Notes under the pieces: generated by a model
Databases searched by the model: none
Told to the model about the DNA's origin: nothing
Seen by the model: only the letters and a program-made list of their open reading frames with translations
Source: Acidobacteriota bacterium
GTDB taxonomy: Bacteria; Acidobacteriota; Vicinamibacteria; Marinacidobacterales; Marinacidobacteraceae
Reading direction: 5' to 3'
Assembly: GCA_022828085.1 (NCBI GenBank)
Contig: JAJEIY010000063.1
Coordinates: 1-42,356, forward strand
DNA: 42,356 nucleotides
Position numbers and translations under genes: made by a program
Shown here: positions 17,336-24,928 of the stretch, one piece after another
Position numbering within the stretch: position 1 is the first letter of the stretch
Layout of the letters: the number at the start of each line of letters is the position of its first letter

Positions 17336-19519
17336 TCAGCGGGGCAGCAGCGACGTTCCGTCCATCTCCTCCGGCGGGGTGACCCCGAGCAGGTCGAGCA
17401 CCGTCGGCGCGATGTCCCGGAGCGATGCGGGCTCCCGGAGGGACAGGTTCGAGAGCAGCACCCCGGCGGTGTCCTCCATCGAGCAGTGGTCGCCGCTCCA
17501 GTTGTCCAGGTTCGGGGTGATCGAGGACGGCGGCATCCCGCCGAGCGTGCTCTGCCAGCCGATCCGGTATCCGGGTTCGAGACCGAGGATGAGATCGGGA
17601 GCCTCCTCCACGAACGGGCCCTCGTAGATCTCCTCGCGCCGGTGCACCACCCGGACGACCGGGGCTCCCGTCTCCGGGTCCCGGAACGCCTTCAGCTCCG
17701 CGATGAGCCGCTGGGTGAGCTGCTCGCGCGCGGCGCCGGGTGCGACGGTGCCTTCGGGCTCGCGTCCCTCCTGGTTCAGATAGATCCCGGAAAGACCCAG
17801 CGCAAAGGCGCTGGTCCGGCTCCAGTCCACTCCCGGGAAGAAGAGCGCCTCCGGATCGAACAGGTCTTCGAGCCGGCGCTCTTCCGAGTCGGAGCTCGCC
17901 CGCAGGTACCCGTTCTCGGCGAGCCAGGTGTTCACGTTGAACTGCTTGCGGAAGGAGTGAAAGCCGTGATCGGAAACGACCAGGAAGCGCGTGTCCGGCG
18001 GCGCGGCCGCCATCGCCGCCCCGACGATGCGGTCGATGTCCCGGTAGGTGTCGGCGATCCCCCCGCCGTAGCGCACCGCGAGTTCCGGGTCGTGGTTCGG
18101 GTGCTCGGGATCGGCGAATCGGTAGAGCATGTGCTGGATGCGGTCGGGGAACAGGAAGACGGCCATCAGCAGACGCCATGAGTCATCCTCCAGCGACTCC
18201 ATCAGCAGGCGCTCGTTCGACTCCCGGGCGAACCGGGCGTCTTCGAGAAAGGCATCGAAATCCACGGCCCCGTCGCGGAGCGGATTCGTGATGATCTTCC
18301 AGCCGACCGTTTCGTAGGGGCCGGCGCGCCGGGCGAGCTCGCCCGCGAAGTCCCGCGGATGGGAGAGATCCACGATCGGCGGCAGACGCTCCGGATCGAA
18401 GTTGATCGGCTCCATGTACACGGTGACGTTCGGTTCGAGCGACAACACCCGGAAGCGGACGAGGCCGGCGAGCCGGATGAGCGGGTTGAGGGGAAAACGT
18501 ACCCGGACGAAGTCGGACCACTCGCCGGCGGCAAGGCTCAGGGCGGCGCCCGCGGTCTCGATCTCGAGGACGTCCTCGTCCTGCCGGAAAATGACCGGGA
18601 TCTCGACCTCCGGCTGGTCCGCCTCGGCGGCTGCCACGGTGAAATTGCGAGGCCCCCGGATCACGCTCCGCGCCACTCGCGCTTCGAAACGGAGCGGGAA
18701 CCGGGTGCCTCCGGTCTCGGTCGATTCCTCCTCGAGGAGATCCGTCGTGTACACGGACCAGAGGCCGAAGGACTTGCGGACGTCGGGAACCCCGAAGCCG
18801 GCCAGGATCCGGGCGCCGGGCGACTCCTCCACCGGGAACTCCATGGGCGCCTGGAGCGCGACCGTGGGCACCCCTGCCCCACCCACGATCTTCCAGAAGG
18901 CGTCTCCCTGCCGCGCCCGGACCGCCTGCGGAACGGCGGCCGGCACCCATGCCGCCACCAGGGCGGCCGCCACGCCGGGAACTGCCGTCAACAACACGAG
19001 GGCCGCCCAGCGCACCCGGGCGCTCGCGCGCACCCGCTGGAGCAGCCAGGCGGCGGCGATTCCGGCGCCGAGCGCGAGGAGCAGGACGAGAGCCACCCGG
19101 AAGGGCGTCCCCGGGAGTTCGATCGACGCCTGCCGCACCAGGGCGATCTGCGGCACGTAGCTGTCCTCGCGCTTTTCCAGAAAGTCGAAGATCCGGGTGC
19201 GGCCCGGGTTCATGCCGGTTGCGAACGTCGCCCACGCCACCGGCGACTCCGACGGCTTCGTCGTGGCCAGGGGAGCGAAGGTCCCCTCGCGGGCGAGCCG
19301 CGCCAGGTGCGGCAGGTCACCCGCGGCGATCAACTCTTCGATGGCGTCCGGGTCCGCTCCGTCGAAACCCAGCACGACCACCCGCTCCGGCGGCTGCGCG
19401 GCTCCATCTCCCGCCCACCCACCGAGAAAGAACGCGGCGGCAAGGAGCGCCGCGCCCCGGCGGCGAGCGACGGCGCGTACCCGGGGTCGCCACCGCGCCG
19501 GAGAGGTGCGATTCGGCAT
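17336..19519 (-). CDS. Alkaline-phosphatase-superfamily phosphodiesterase/phosphatase with membrane hairpin
   Basis: The 727-residue protein has a signal peptide (about 20-41) and the alkaline-phosphatase superfamily core: VVVLGFDGADPD (first metal Asp, about 53), TKPSESPVAWATFATGMNPG (nucleophile region, about 87-106), VSDHGFHSF (metal Asp/His) and a late SGDHCSMEDTAG His. It resembles type I phosphodiesterase/nucleotide pyrophosphatases. Two membrane helices (about 141-161 and 171-193) are inserted after the nucleophile region, so the active domain is probably tethered on the periplasmic side. ATG 19519 was preferred to ATG 19558 because TAGGCT ends 10 nt upstream of it. Natural substrate unknown. 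Divergent from the M20 peptidase gene. Confidence 0.8.
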   Translation of the reverse strand: MPNRTSPARWRPRVRAVARRRGAALLAAAFFLGGWAGDGAAQPPERVVVLGFDGADPDAIEELIAAGDLPHLARLAREGTFAPLATTKPSESPVAWATFATGMNPGRTRIFDFLEKREDSYVPQIALVRQASIELPGTPFRVALVLLLALGAGIAAAWLLQRVRASARVRWAALVLLTAVPGVAAALVAAWVPAAVPQAVRARQGDAFWKIVGGAGVPTVALQAPMEFPVEESPGARILAGFGVPDVRKSFGLWSVYTTDLLEEESTETGGTRFPLRFEARVARSVIRGPRNFTVAAAEADQPEVEIPVIFRQDEDVLEIETAGAALSLAAGEWSDFVRVRFPLNPLIRLAGLVRFRVLSLEPNVTVYMEPINFDPERLPPIVDLSHPRDFAGELARRAGPYETVGWKIITNPLRDGAVDFDAFLEDARFARESNERLLMESLEDDSWRLLMAVFLFPDRIQHMLYRFADPEHPNHDPELAVRYGGGIADTYRDIDRIVGAAMAAAPPDTRFLVVSDHGFHSFRKQFNVNTWLAENGYLRASSDSEERRLEDLFDPEALFFPGVDWSRTSAFALGLSGIYLNQEGREPEGTVAPGAAREQLTQRLIAELKAFRDPETGAPVVRVVHRREEIYEGPFVEEAPDLILGLEPGYRIGWQSTLGGMPPSSITPNLDNWSGDHCSMEDTAGVLLSNLSLREPASLRDIAPTVLDLLGVTPPEEMDGTSLLPR

Positions 19520-19624
19520 TGGCGCCGGGAGCCTACCGCCGGAGATCGGCGGTTTCATCTACGTCCCGAGCTTCGAAAGGGAAGCGGTTGTACGCGGCAT
19601 CGACTCGGGTAGCATTGGGCGGTT
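19520..19624. promoter_or_regulatory. Divergent promoters for the phosphatase and M20 peptidase genes
   Basis: On the plus strand TTGTAC (19588-19593) and TAGCAT (19610-19615), 16 bp apart, form a sigma-70-like promoter whose start point would fall about at the M20 ATG (19625). On the minus strand TAGGCT (19530-19535) ends 10 nt before ATG 19519. Both suggest very short or absent leaders. Confidence 0.5.
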
Positions 19625-20935
19625 ATGCCGTTTTCGCGTTTCCGACCGCAACTTCCAACCGTCCTGACCGTCGCTCTTCTCCTTCCGGCGCTCGGTGCGG
19701 GGGCCCAGGAACTCGAGGTGCTCCCCGAGTACGAGACCGAGATGGCGGCGATCACGGCCGACCCCCGGGTCGCGGCCGCGCTCGACGACGTCCTCGCGAT
19801 GGACGAGGAGAACGAACGCCTGCTCATCGAGTTGACGGAGATCGAGGCGCCGCCCTTCAAGGAGGAGAAACGGGCCGCCCACTACCGCGGGCTCGTGCGG
19901 GAAGCGGGGCTCGACGCGGAACTGGATGAGATCGGCAACGTCGTCGCGCGCCGGGAAGGCCGGGGCGGAGGCCGGACGGTTGCCGTGGTGGCCCATCTCG
20001 ACACCGTGTTTCCCGAAGGAACCGACGTCACGGTCCGGCGGGAGGGCGACAAGCTGATGGCCCCCGGAATCGCGGACGACACGCGCGGCCTGGTGACCAT
20101 GCTCACCATCGTCAAACTCATGGACCGGCACGGTCTGGAACCGCAGGACGACGTGCTGTTCGTCGGATCCGTCGGCGAGGAGGGCATCGGGGATCTTCGC
20201 GGGGTGAAGCACCTGTTCCGGGAGGGCGGACCGAAGATCGACGCGTTCATCGCGATCGACGGCACGAGCAATACGCGCGTGCTGAATCACGCGATCGGTT
20301 CCCATCGCTACCGGGTGCGCTTCCTGGGGCCCGGGGGGCATTCGTGGGGCGCGTTCGGCCTCGGGAACCCCGCCCACGCCATGGCCCGGGCCATCAAGCT
20401 CTTCGACGACCGGGCCGGGGAGTACGTCACCGCGGGCGCCAAGACGACCTACAACATCGGCCGCATCGGCGGCGGAACCTCGGTGAACTCGATCCCGTTC
20501 GAGAACTGGATGGAGGTGGACATGCGGTCCATGGAACCCGGACGGCTCGGGGAGATCGACGCCATCTTCCAGACCGCGATGATGGAGGCGCTCGCCGAGC
20601 AGAACGAGCTGCGGCGCGACGGTGAGGAGCTGACGGTGGACATCGAGATGATCGGTGACCGTCCCTCCGGAATGGTCGCGATCGATACCCCCTTGATCCA
20701 GCGGGCTCTCGCCGCCACCCGCGCCGTGGGGGAGGAGCCGGAGCTCAGCATGGGTTCCACCGACTCGAACGTCCCGATCTCGCTCGGAATCCCGGCCACC
20801 ACGATCGGCAGCGGGGGCGAGGGTTTCGGCGCCCACTCGCTCCACGAATGGTGGGCCAACCGGGACGGGCATCTGGGGATCCAGAAAGCGCTGCTGCTCG
20901 TGCTGGCCGAAGCCGGCTTCGAAGGCGTGAACTAG
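19625..20935 (+). CDS. Secreted M20 family zinc metallopeptidase
   Basis: The 436-residue protein starts with a signal peptide (LPTVLTVALLLPALGAGAQ). The di-zinc M20 catalytic core follows: AHLDTVF (H124, D126), GIADDTRG (bridging D151), GSVGEEGIGD (catalytic and zinc-binding Glu pair, about 185-186), an AIDGTSN Asp, and the C-terminal AHSLHEWW His. A lid/dimerisation domain lies between (PGGHSWGAFG...). It resembles the tripeptidase/PepT-like branch of M20, but export points to periplasmic peptide trimming. Start and promoter nearly coincide, so the mRNA may be leaderless. The 99-residue gene follows after 12 nt. Confidence 0.88.
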   Translation: MPFSRFRPQLPTVLTVALLLPALGAGAQELEVLPEYETEMAAITADPRVAAALDDVLAMDEENERLLIELTEIEAPPFKEEKRAAHYRGLVREAGLDAELDEIGNVVARREGRGGGRTVAVVAHLDTVFPEGTDVTVRREGDKLMAPGIADDTRGLVTMLTIVKLMDRHGLEPQDDVLFVGSVGEEGIGDLRGVKHLFREGGPKIDAFIAIDGTSNTRVLNHAIGSHRYRVRFLGPGGHSWGAFGLGNPAHAMARAIKLFDDRAGEYVTAGAKTTYNIGRIGGGTSVNSIPFENWMEVDMRSMEPGRLGEIDAIFQTAMMEALAEQNELRRDGEELTVDIEMIGDRPSGMVAIDTPLIQRALAATRAVGEEPELSMGSTDSNVPISLGIPATTIGSGGEGFGAHSLHEWWANRDGHLGIQKALLLVLAEAGFEGVN

Positions 20936-20947
20936 AAGGACGCCGCC

Positions 20948-21247
20948 ATGTCCGCCTGCCAGTTCGATTTCCGTCTGCCGGCCGAGACCTCAAGTCTCCT
21001 CAAGGCGCTGCGAGCCGACTTCGCCCGCTTCGGGGGCACGGTCAGCGGTGACGAGGGGCCCGGGTTCGGAGAGTTCTCGCTCCCCACCCCGCTCGGGACC
21101 TTTTCCGGAACCTACGAGGTCTCGAGCGACGCCCCGGGGGTCTGCGCCGTCCGCATCGAAGTGGACGAGAAGCCGATGTTCGTCCCTTGCTCGGCGATCG
21201 AGGAACACCTGGGGCGGCGCCTCAACAAGGCCGCCGCCGGCGCCTGA
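20948..21247 (+). CDS. Small conserved-looking hypothetical protein
   Basis: This 99-residue soluble protein has no recognised family. It opens with a hydrophilic FDFRLPAETSSLLKALRADF helix-like segment, then alternating strands (GTFSGTYEV, CAVRIEVDEKP), and ends in MFVPCSAIEEHLGRRL. A good ribosome site (AGAAGGA) lies 8 nt before ATG 20948, and the gene follows the M20 peptidase by 12 nt, so it is real and co-transcribed. It has no signal peptide, unlike its neighbour. Confidence 0.7.
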   Translation: MSACQFDFRLPAETSSLLKALRADFARFGGTVSGDEGPGFGEFSLPTPLGTFSGTYEVSSDAPGVCAVRIEVDEKPMFVPCSAIEEHLGRRLNKAAAGA

Positions 21248-21285
21248 GGCCGGCCCCCGGCCCGCCCCGCGAGCGCTGGGTGCGC

Positions 21286-22158
21286 TCAGCGGCGGGCGAC
21301 GGGGTTTTCCAGCACGCCGACCGTCTCGACCTCGACCGAGACCATGTCTCCCTCGTTCATCGCCTGAGTGGTCCCGGGGGTTCCGGTGAAGATCAGATCC
21401 CCGGGCATCAGCGCCACGTAGCGGCTCAGGTAGCTCACGATGTAGCTGGTGTCGAAGATCAGATCGCTGGTCCTCTGCTGCTGCACCACCTCCCCGTTCA
21501 GGCGGGTGGTGAGTTCGAGGTCGTCGTAGTCGACGCCGCGTGAAATCACCGGGCCGATGGGGCCGTAGGTGTCCGACGCCTTGGCGCGGAACCACTGGAG
21601 ATCGGCGCTCTGCCAGTCGCGCTCGCTCACGTCGTTCCCGGCGGTCACGCCGAAGATGTAGTGCTGAGCCTGCTCCATGGGCACGTCCCGGGCTTCTTTC
21701 CCGACCACCAGCACCAGTTCGCCCTCGTAGTGGACGTTTCCAGCGTCCTCCGTCATCTCGATGGCGTCGCCCGGGCCGACGATGCTGCCCGGCAGCTTGG
21801 CGAAGACGCCGGGATAGGGCGCCGGTTCGCGCCCGCCCAGGTGCGATGCGTAGTTGAGGCCGATGGCGATGACCTTGCCGGGGTCGGCCGGCGCCAGCAG
21901 GCTCGCTCCGTCCCGCGCCACCCGGTCTCCGGTGGGCGCGCCACCCGCCCAGGGCGCCGCGTGGAGGACCACGATCTCGCCGCCCTCGACCCGCCCCCAG
22001 GCCGCCGCGCCCGAGGCGTCCGCGAACCGGACGTATTCGCCGGCCGGCTGGTCGTCCACGGCGACCGCGGCGGGCTCCATGGGTTCCTCGACGGGTGGGG
22101 CCCCGCAACCGAGCAGGAGCAAGACAGCGATGAGGGTCAGGAAAAGGGTTCTGGACAC
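21286..22158 (-). CDS. Lipoprotein with fumarylacetoacetate-hydrolase domain
   Basis: The 290-residue protein starts at GTG 22158, 7 nt after a perfect AGGAGG. It has a lipoprotein signal ending LLLLGC (Cys18), so it is predicted to be anchored outside the cytoplasm. The rest is a complete FAH-type domain: GKVIAIGLNYASHLGG, HYEGELVLVVGKEA (the metal-binding Glu pair), GNDVSERDWQ and GDLIFTGTPG. Such enzymes are normally cytosolic 2-keto-acid or acylpyruvate hydrolases and decarboxylases, so an exported one is unusual. Substrate unknown. It lies 47 nt after the DCC-family gene on the same strand. Confidence 0.82.
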   Translation of the reverse strand: MSRTLFLTLIAVLLLLGCGAPPVEEPMEPAAVAVDDQPAGEYVRFADASGAAAWGRVEGGEIVVLHAAPWAGGAPTGDRVARDGASLLAPADPGKVIAIGLNYASHLGGREPAPYPGVFAKLPGSIVGPGDAIEMTEDAGNVHYEGELVLVVGKEARDVPMEQAQHYIFGVTAGNDVSERDWQSADLQWFRAKASDTYGPIGPVISRGVDYDDLELTTRLNGEVVQQQRTSDLIFDTSYIVSYLSRYVALMPGDLIFTGTPGTTQAMNEGDMVSVEVETVGVLENPVARR

Positions 22159-22205
22159 GGGAATCCTCCTCGGGCGTACCGGTGGAGCAGGATACCTGCT
22201 AGCGG

Positions 22206-22625
22206 TCATGGATTGAGCAGACGGCAGTGCCGGTTGCGGGCGACGATCTCGTACGCGGCGAGCTCGGCCAGCAGGAGAGGGGGAAGGACGTAGGCAGCCA
22301 TCACCAGGCAGCGGGCGGGCAGGCCCGTCCAGCCGGGTGGGGCGGCGTGAAGCACGAACCGGTTGACGGCGAAGGCGCCGCCGTGGAACTTGCCGCGGGC
22401 GTCCCGGAAACGAACCCGCCGCTCGCAGGCCGGGCGCGAGACCCCAAGCTGCCGCAGCTGGTCGTCCGTCAGCTCCTGATGTGCGGCGAAACGGACCGGC
22501 CGGTCTTCCGCGAACCGGGCCGCCGCGACCGCGGCGCGCGTGCAGAACCCTCAACCCCCGTCATAGATGACGACGGGAACTCCGTCCGCGACACGGGCGT
22601 CCGGCCGGGAAGCGCCCGGACTCAA
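22206..22625 (-). CDS. DCC-family (DUF393) thiol oxidoreductase, candidate selenoprotein with UGA at the first redox Cys
   Basis: Read through one in-frame TGA (22553-22551), the minus strand gives a 139-residue protein with the full DCC layout: VVIYDGG-U-GFC near residues 18-28, a middle domain (HQELTDDQLRQLG, RDARGKFHGGAFAV) and the typical ending AAYEIVARNRHCRLLNP. Family members have DGxCxxC, so the TGA stands exactly at the first redox Cys (position 25), making UxxC. A stem-loop right after it resembles a bacterial SECIS. It begins at TTG 22625, which overlaps the upstream gene's stop in TTGA. Alternatives are a TGC-to-TGA nonsense mutation or a sequencing error. No selA/B/C/D gene lies in the window. 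Confidence 0.62.
22519..22539 (-). promoter_or_regulatory. Bacterial SECIS-like stem-loop
   Basis: Numbering from the T of TGA as 1: bases 18-23 pair with 28-33 around a GGTC loop at 24-27; base 17 is bulged and 15-16 pair with 34-35. The E. coli fdhF SECIS has its GGUC loop at about 22-25 and a bulged base at 17, by my count. The fit in distance and loop is close, but GC-rich DNA forms hairpins readily. Confidence 0.5.
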
Positions 22626-22906
22626 CTGAGATCGAGCCGGGGGGTGTCCCGTCCGCTCCCGTTGAAGCTGTTGTCCGGGTACCGGCGCAGCAGCCAGACG
22701 CGAAAGAGCCCCACGCCAAGCCCGATCAGCACGGTACCCAGGAGCAGCGTTCCGGCCAGGGCGAAGGACTCCAGAATGAGCGTCAGGATCCCGCGCTCCG
22801 GTTCCTCGCTCGGAAGCGTGACGTACTCGACCACCTGCCGCTGCTGGAGCATGGCCCAGGAAGCAAGGGAGCCGAGAAAGCCGAACGGCTGGATCATTCC
22901 GGACAT
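22622..22906 (-). CDS. Small membrane protein upstream of the DCC gene
   Basis: This 94-residue protein has one long hydrophobic segment at about 40-73 (ILTLILESFALAGTLLLG...), ending in basic WLLRRY, and perhaps a weaker N-terminal one. No family is recognised. Its TGA stop overlaps the TTG start of the DCC gene (TTGA), a coupling pattern that supports both genes. ATG 22906 or 22897 may be the start; neither has a strong ribosome site. TACAAT on the minus strand (22953-22958) is a possible -10, with a leader of about 40 nt. Confidence 0.55.
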   Translation of the reverse strand: MSGMIQPFGFLGSLASWAMLQQRQVVEYVTLPSEEPERGILTLILESFALAGTLLLGTVLIGLGVGLFRVWLLRRYPDNSFNGSGRDTPRLDLS

Positions 22907-22967
22907 CGGGCCGGCGCCGCCGGGCAGCGCCCTCGATCACCCGATGTTTCGGATTGTAGCGGGCGCC

Positions 22968-23024
22968 TGGAACGCCGGTCTCCGACCGGCACGCGCAGCG
23001 CTCCGCGCTGCGCACGTCGCAACC
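22968..23024 (+). repeat. Family B double-hairpin repeat, copy 2
   Basis: The hairpins are GCCGGTC/GACCGGC (22974-22990) and GCGCAGCGC-TCC-GCGCTGCGC (22993-23013), then ACGTCGCAAC. With inverted copy 3 it brackets the Fic-like gene. A further imperfect relative, GCACGCCGGACCTCCGGCCG, lies at about 23090-23110. The rest of 22907-23210 holds no recognised gene. Confidence 0.85.
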
Positions 23025-23197
23025 CAACCCGCAAAAGGCGGCTCCCACCCCGGCATCGATCTCAACAGCAAAGGCGACGCAACGGCTTGGCACGCCGGAC
23101 CTCCGGCCGTCACCGCCGAGCTGAGCCAGGCGCAAGGGCATAGCTCGCTGGCCGCGGGCGGCGCGCCAAGGCCCGCGACAAACCCGGGACAGGCTCC

Positions 23198-23203
23198 TAA
23201 ACT
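23198..23203 (+). promoter_or_regulatory. -10-like TAAACT before the Fic-like gene
   Basis: TAAACT ends 7 nt before ATG 23211; GCGACA lies 17 bp upstream (23175-23180; 4 of 6 match to TTGACA). No Shine-Dalgarno fits between, so the mRNA may be leaderless. Confidence 0.45.
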
Positions 23204-23210
23204 TCGCCGG

Positions 23211-23960
23211 ATGAGCGAAGCCCTGCCGCTTCATCCGGGTGCGGGGACGCCGCGCCCGCAGGGGCCCGGACAGGAGATCCGAGCGCGGCGGGACCGGATT
23301 CGGGAGCAGGCAGGGAGCGAGCGGTGGCGCTCCGGCCGGGAGGTGCTGGTGGTGGAGGCGGCCCGCGCAACGCTGCAACTGACCGGGACGGCCGTCACCG
23401 AACCGGAGATTCAGGCGGCGCGCCGAGGCGCGCCAACGCCCGCGTTCGGTCCGACCTTGGGGGCGCTTGGGCTCATCGGAGGCGCCGCCGCCGAACGCGA
23501 CCCCACCGTAGAGCTGCTCGGTGAGGTGCACGCGGTCTCCGCCGGCATCGCCGGAGCAAGCCCCTTCCGGGACAGACAGGTCGAGCCGCAGTTTCAGGGG
23601 GCCAGCCTCTCGCCGCCCCAGACCGTGGCGCTCCGGCTCGGCAACCTCCTGGAGTGGGTCTCGGGCGCCAGCGGGCGCGACCTCGAAACCGCGCCGCGCG
23701 CGGCGCTCTTCTTTGCCCGCTTCCTCGAGATCTCACCCTTCGAGCGCGCGAACTTCCGGGTCGCGCACCTGATGCTCACCTTCTTTGCCCTTGCCGACGA
23801 CCAGCCGCCCATCTGGTTCGAGGTGGCGGACGCGCCGGGCATTCGCGAAGACGTTTCGCGCGCCTTCCGCTTCGACACCGCGCCACTGACCGAGCGCATC
23901 GAACGCTCCCTCCACCGTTCCCTGGACCGGGTCGCCGGGGCTGGTGCAGTGTCCCGATAG
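23211..23960 (+). CDS. Degenerate Fic-domain protein
   Basis: The 249-residue protein follows the Fic fold pattern: an N-terminal helix with VEAARATLQLTGTAVTEPEI (where Fic proteins have E-SS-IEGN), LLGEVHAVSAG, SLSPPQTVALRLGNLLEWV, then a core helix pair AALFFARFLEISPFERANFR. The Fic active-site signature HPFx(D/E)GN(G/K)R reads SPFERANFR (175-183): the catalytic His is Ser, the acidic residue is Arg and the glycines are lost. Active Fic enzymes transfer AMP to target side chains; this one is probably inactive as an AMP transferase. Repeats of family B flank it in inverted orientation. The assignment is by pattern; without alignment it remains tentative. Confidence 0.55.
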   Translation: MSEALPLHPGAGTPRPQGPGQEIRARRDRIREQAGSERWRSGREVLVVEAARATLQLTGTAVTEPEIQAARRGAPTPAFGPTLGALGLIGGAAAERDPTVELLGEVHAVSAGIAGASPFRDRQVEPQFQGASLSPPQTVALRLGNLLEWVSGASGRDLETAPRAALFFARFLEISPFERANFRVAHLMLTFFALADDQPPIWFEVADAPGIREDVSRAFRFDTAPLTERIERSLHRSLDRVAGAGAVSR

Positions 23961-24044
23961 CCGCGCGGCATCCGACCAGCGACGCATCAAGGCTGAGCCA
24001 CTCGGTCAGCGTTCCGAATCAGGTGCGCCGTGAGACGGAGTGGA

Positions 24045-24098
24045 GTTGCGACGTGCGCAGCGCGGAGCGCCATGCGTGCCGGTCGGAGACCGGCGTTG
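24045..24098 (-). repeat. Family B double-hairpin repeat, copy 3 (inverted)
   Basis: Read on the minus strand it gives AACGCCGGTCTCCGACCGGC, then ACGCATGGCGCTCCGCGCTGCGC and ACGTCGCAAC. The first hairpin is intact, while the second stem has lost pairing at two positions. It shares the ACGTCGCAAC end with copy 2, its closest match, on the other side of the Fic-like gene. Confidence 0.85.
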
Positions 24099-24112
24099 CG
24101 GGCCGGCCGACC

Positions 24113-24118
24113 TAGAAT
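24113..24118 (+). promoter_or_regulatory. -10-like TAGAAT directly before hisF
   Basis: TAGAAT ends exactly 6 nt before GTG 24125, which would place the transcription start at the start codon. No ribosome site and no clear -35 are present. A leaderless hisF-hisIE mRNA is inferred. Confidence 0.5.
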
Positions 24119-24124
24119 CGCCCG

Positions 24125-24928
24125 GTGCTGGCCCGCCGGATCATTCCCTGCCTCGACGTCAAGAACGGCCGGGTGGTCAAGGGCGTGCGCTTCAAGGACC
24201 TCACCGACGAGGGGGATCCGGTGGAATGCGCCGTGGCGTATGACGCCGCCGAGGCGGACGAGTTGTGTCTGCTCGACATCACGGCCACCTGGGAGGCGCG
24301 CGGGACCGCGCTGAGTACCGTCCGGCGGGTGGCGGAGGCCCTCACCATTCCCTTCACGGTCGGAGGCGGGGTGCGCTCGGTCGCCGAAATGGACAACCTG
24401 CTCCGGGCCGGCGCCGACAAGGTCTCCCTGAACAGCGCGGCGGTCGAGCGGCCGGAACTCCTCGCCGAATGCAGCAGCCGGTTCGGGTCCCAGTGCCTCG
24501 TGCTCGCGGTGGACGCCCGCCGCGCTCCGGGAGGTGGGTTCGAGGTGGTGGTGGCAGGGGGACGGATTCCCACCGGACGGGACGCCATCGAATGGCTCCG
24601 GCGCGGCGAGGAACTCGGCGCCGGGGAGATCCTGCTCACCAGCATGGACCGGGACGGAACCGCGGACGGCTACGACATCGAGCAACTCCGGGAAGCGACC
24701 GAGGCCGTTTCCGTGCCCGTGATCGCCTCCGGGGGCGCCGGCCGCCCCTCGCACCTGGCGGAGGTTTTCGAAGCGACCGGCGCGAGCGCGGCGCTGGCCG
24801 CGTCCATCTTCCATCGCGGCATTCATCCGGTTGCCGAGGTGAAGCGTTTCCTCGCGCGGCGGGGGATCCCGGTCCGTCCACCGGAGGCCGATTTGTTCAC
24901 CGTTCCCGAACTCGCCGTCGTTCCATGA
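24125..24928 (+). CDS. hisF: Imidazole glycerol phosphate synthase, cyclase subunit
   Basis: The 267-residue (beta/alpha)8 barrel uses ammonia from HisH to turn PRFAR into IGP and AICAR. Catalytic aspartates are visible in [17 protein letters not shown] (Asp near residue 11) and LAVDARR (Asp near 130), with phosphate-site GGGVRS and ASGGAG. Start GTG 24125 fits the conserved N-terminus. Its TGA overlaps the hisIE ATG (ATGA). Its partner gene hisH lies about 2 kb away on the other strand. Confidence 0.97.
   Translation: MLARRIIPCLDVKNGRVVKGVRFKDLTDEGDPVECAVAYDAAEADELCLLDITATWEARGTALSTVRRVAEALTIPFTVGGGVRSVAEMDNLLRAGADKVSLNSAAVERPELLAECSSRFGSQCLVLAVDARRAPGGGFEVVVAGGRIPTGRDAIEWLRRGEELGAGEILLTSMDRDGTADGYDIEQLREATEAVSVPVIASGGAGRPSHLAEVFEATGASAALAASIFHRGIHPVAEVKRFLARRGIPVRPPEADLFTVPELAVVP

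Noticed and set aside
23087..23110. GGCACGCC...CCGGCCGTCAC segment as a sixth family B copy or a sigma-54 site
   Set aside because: Only the first hairpin is partly matched, and no TTGC follows at the -12 spacing.
22551..23531. Long minus-strand frame ending at the TGA of the DCC gene
   Set aside because: Only its last 24 codons look coding (start of the DCC protein from TTG 22625). The rest crosses repeat family B and the Fic-like gene.
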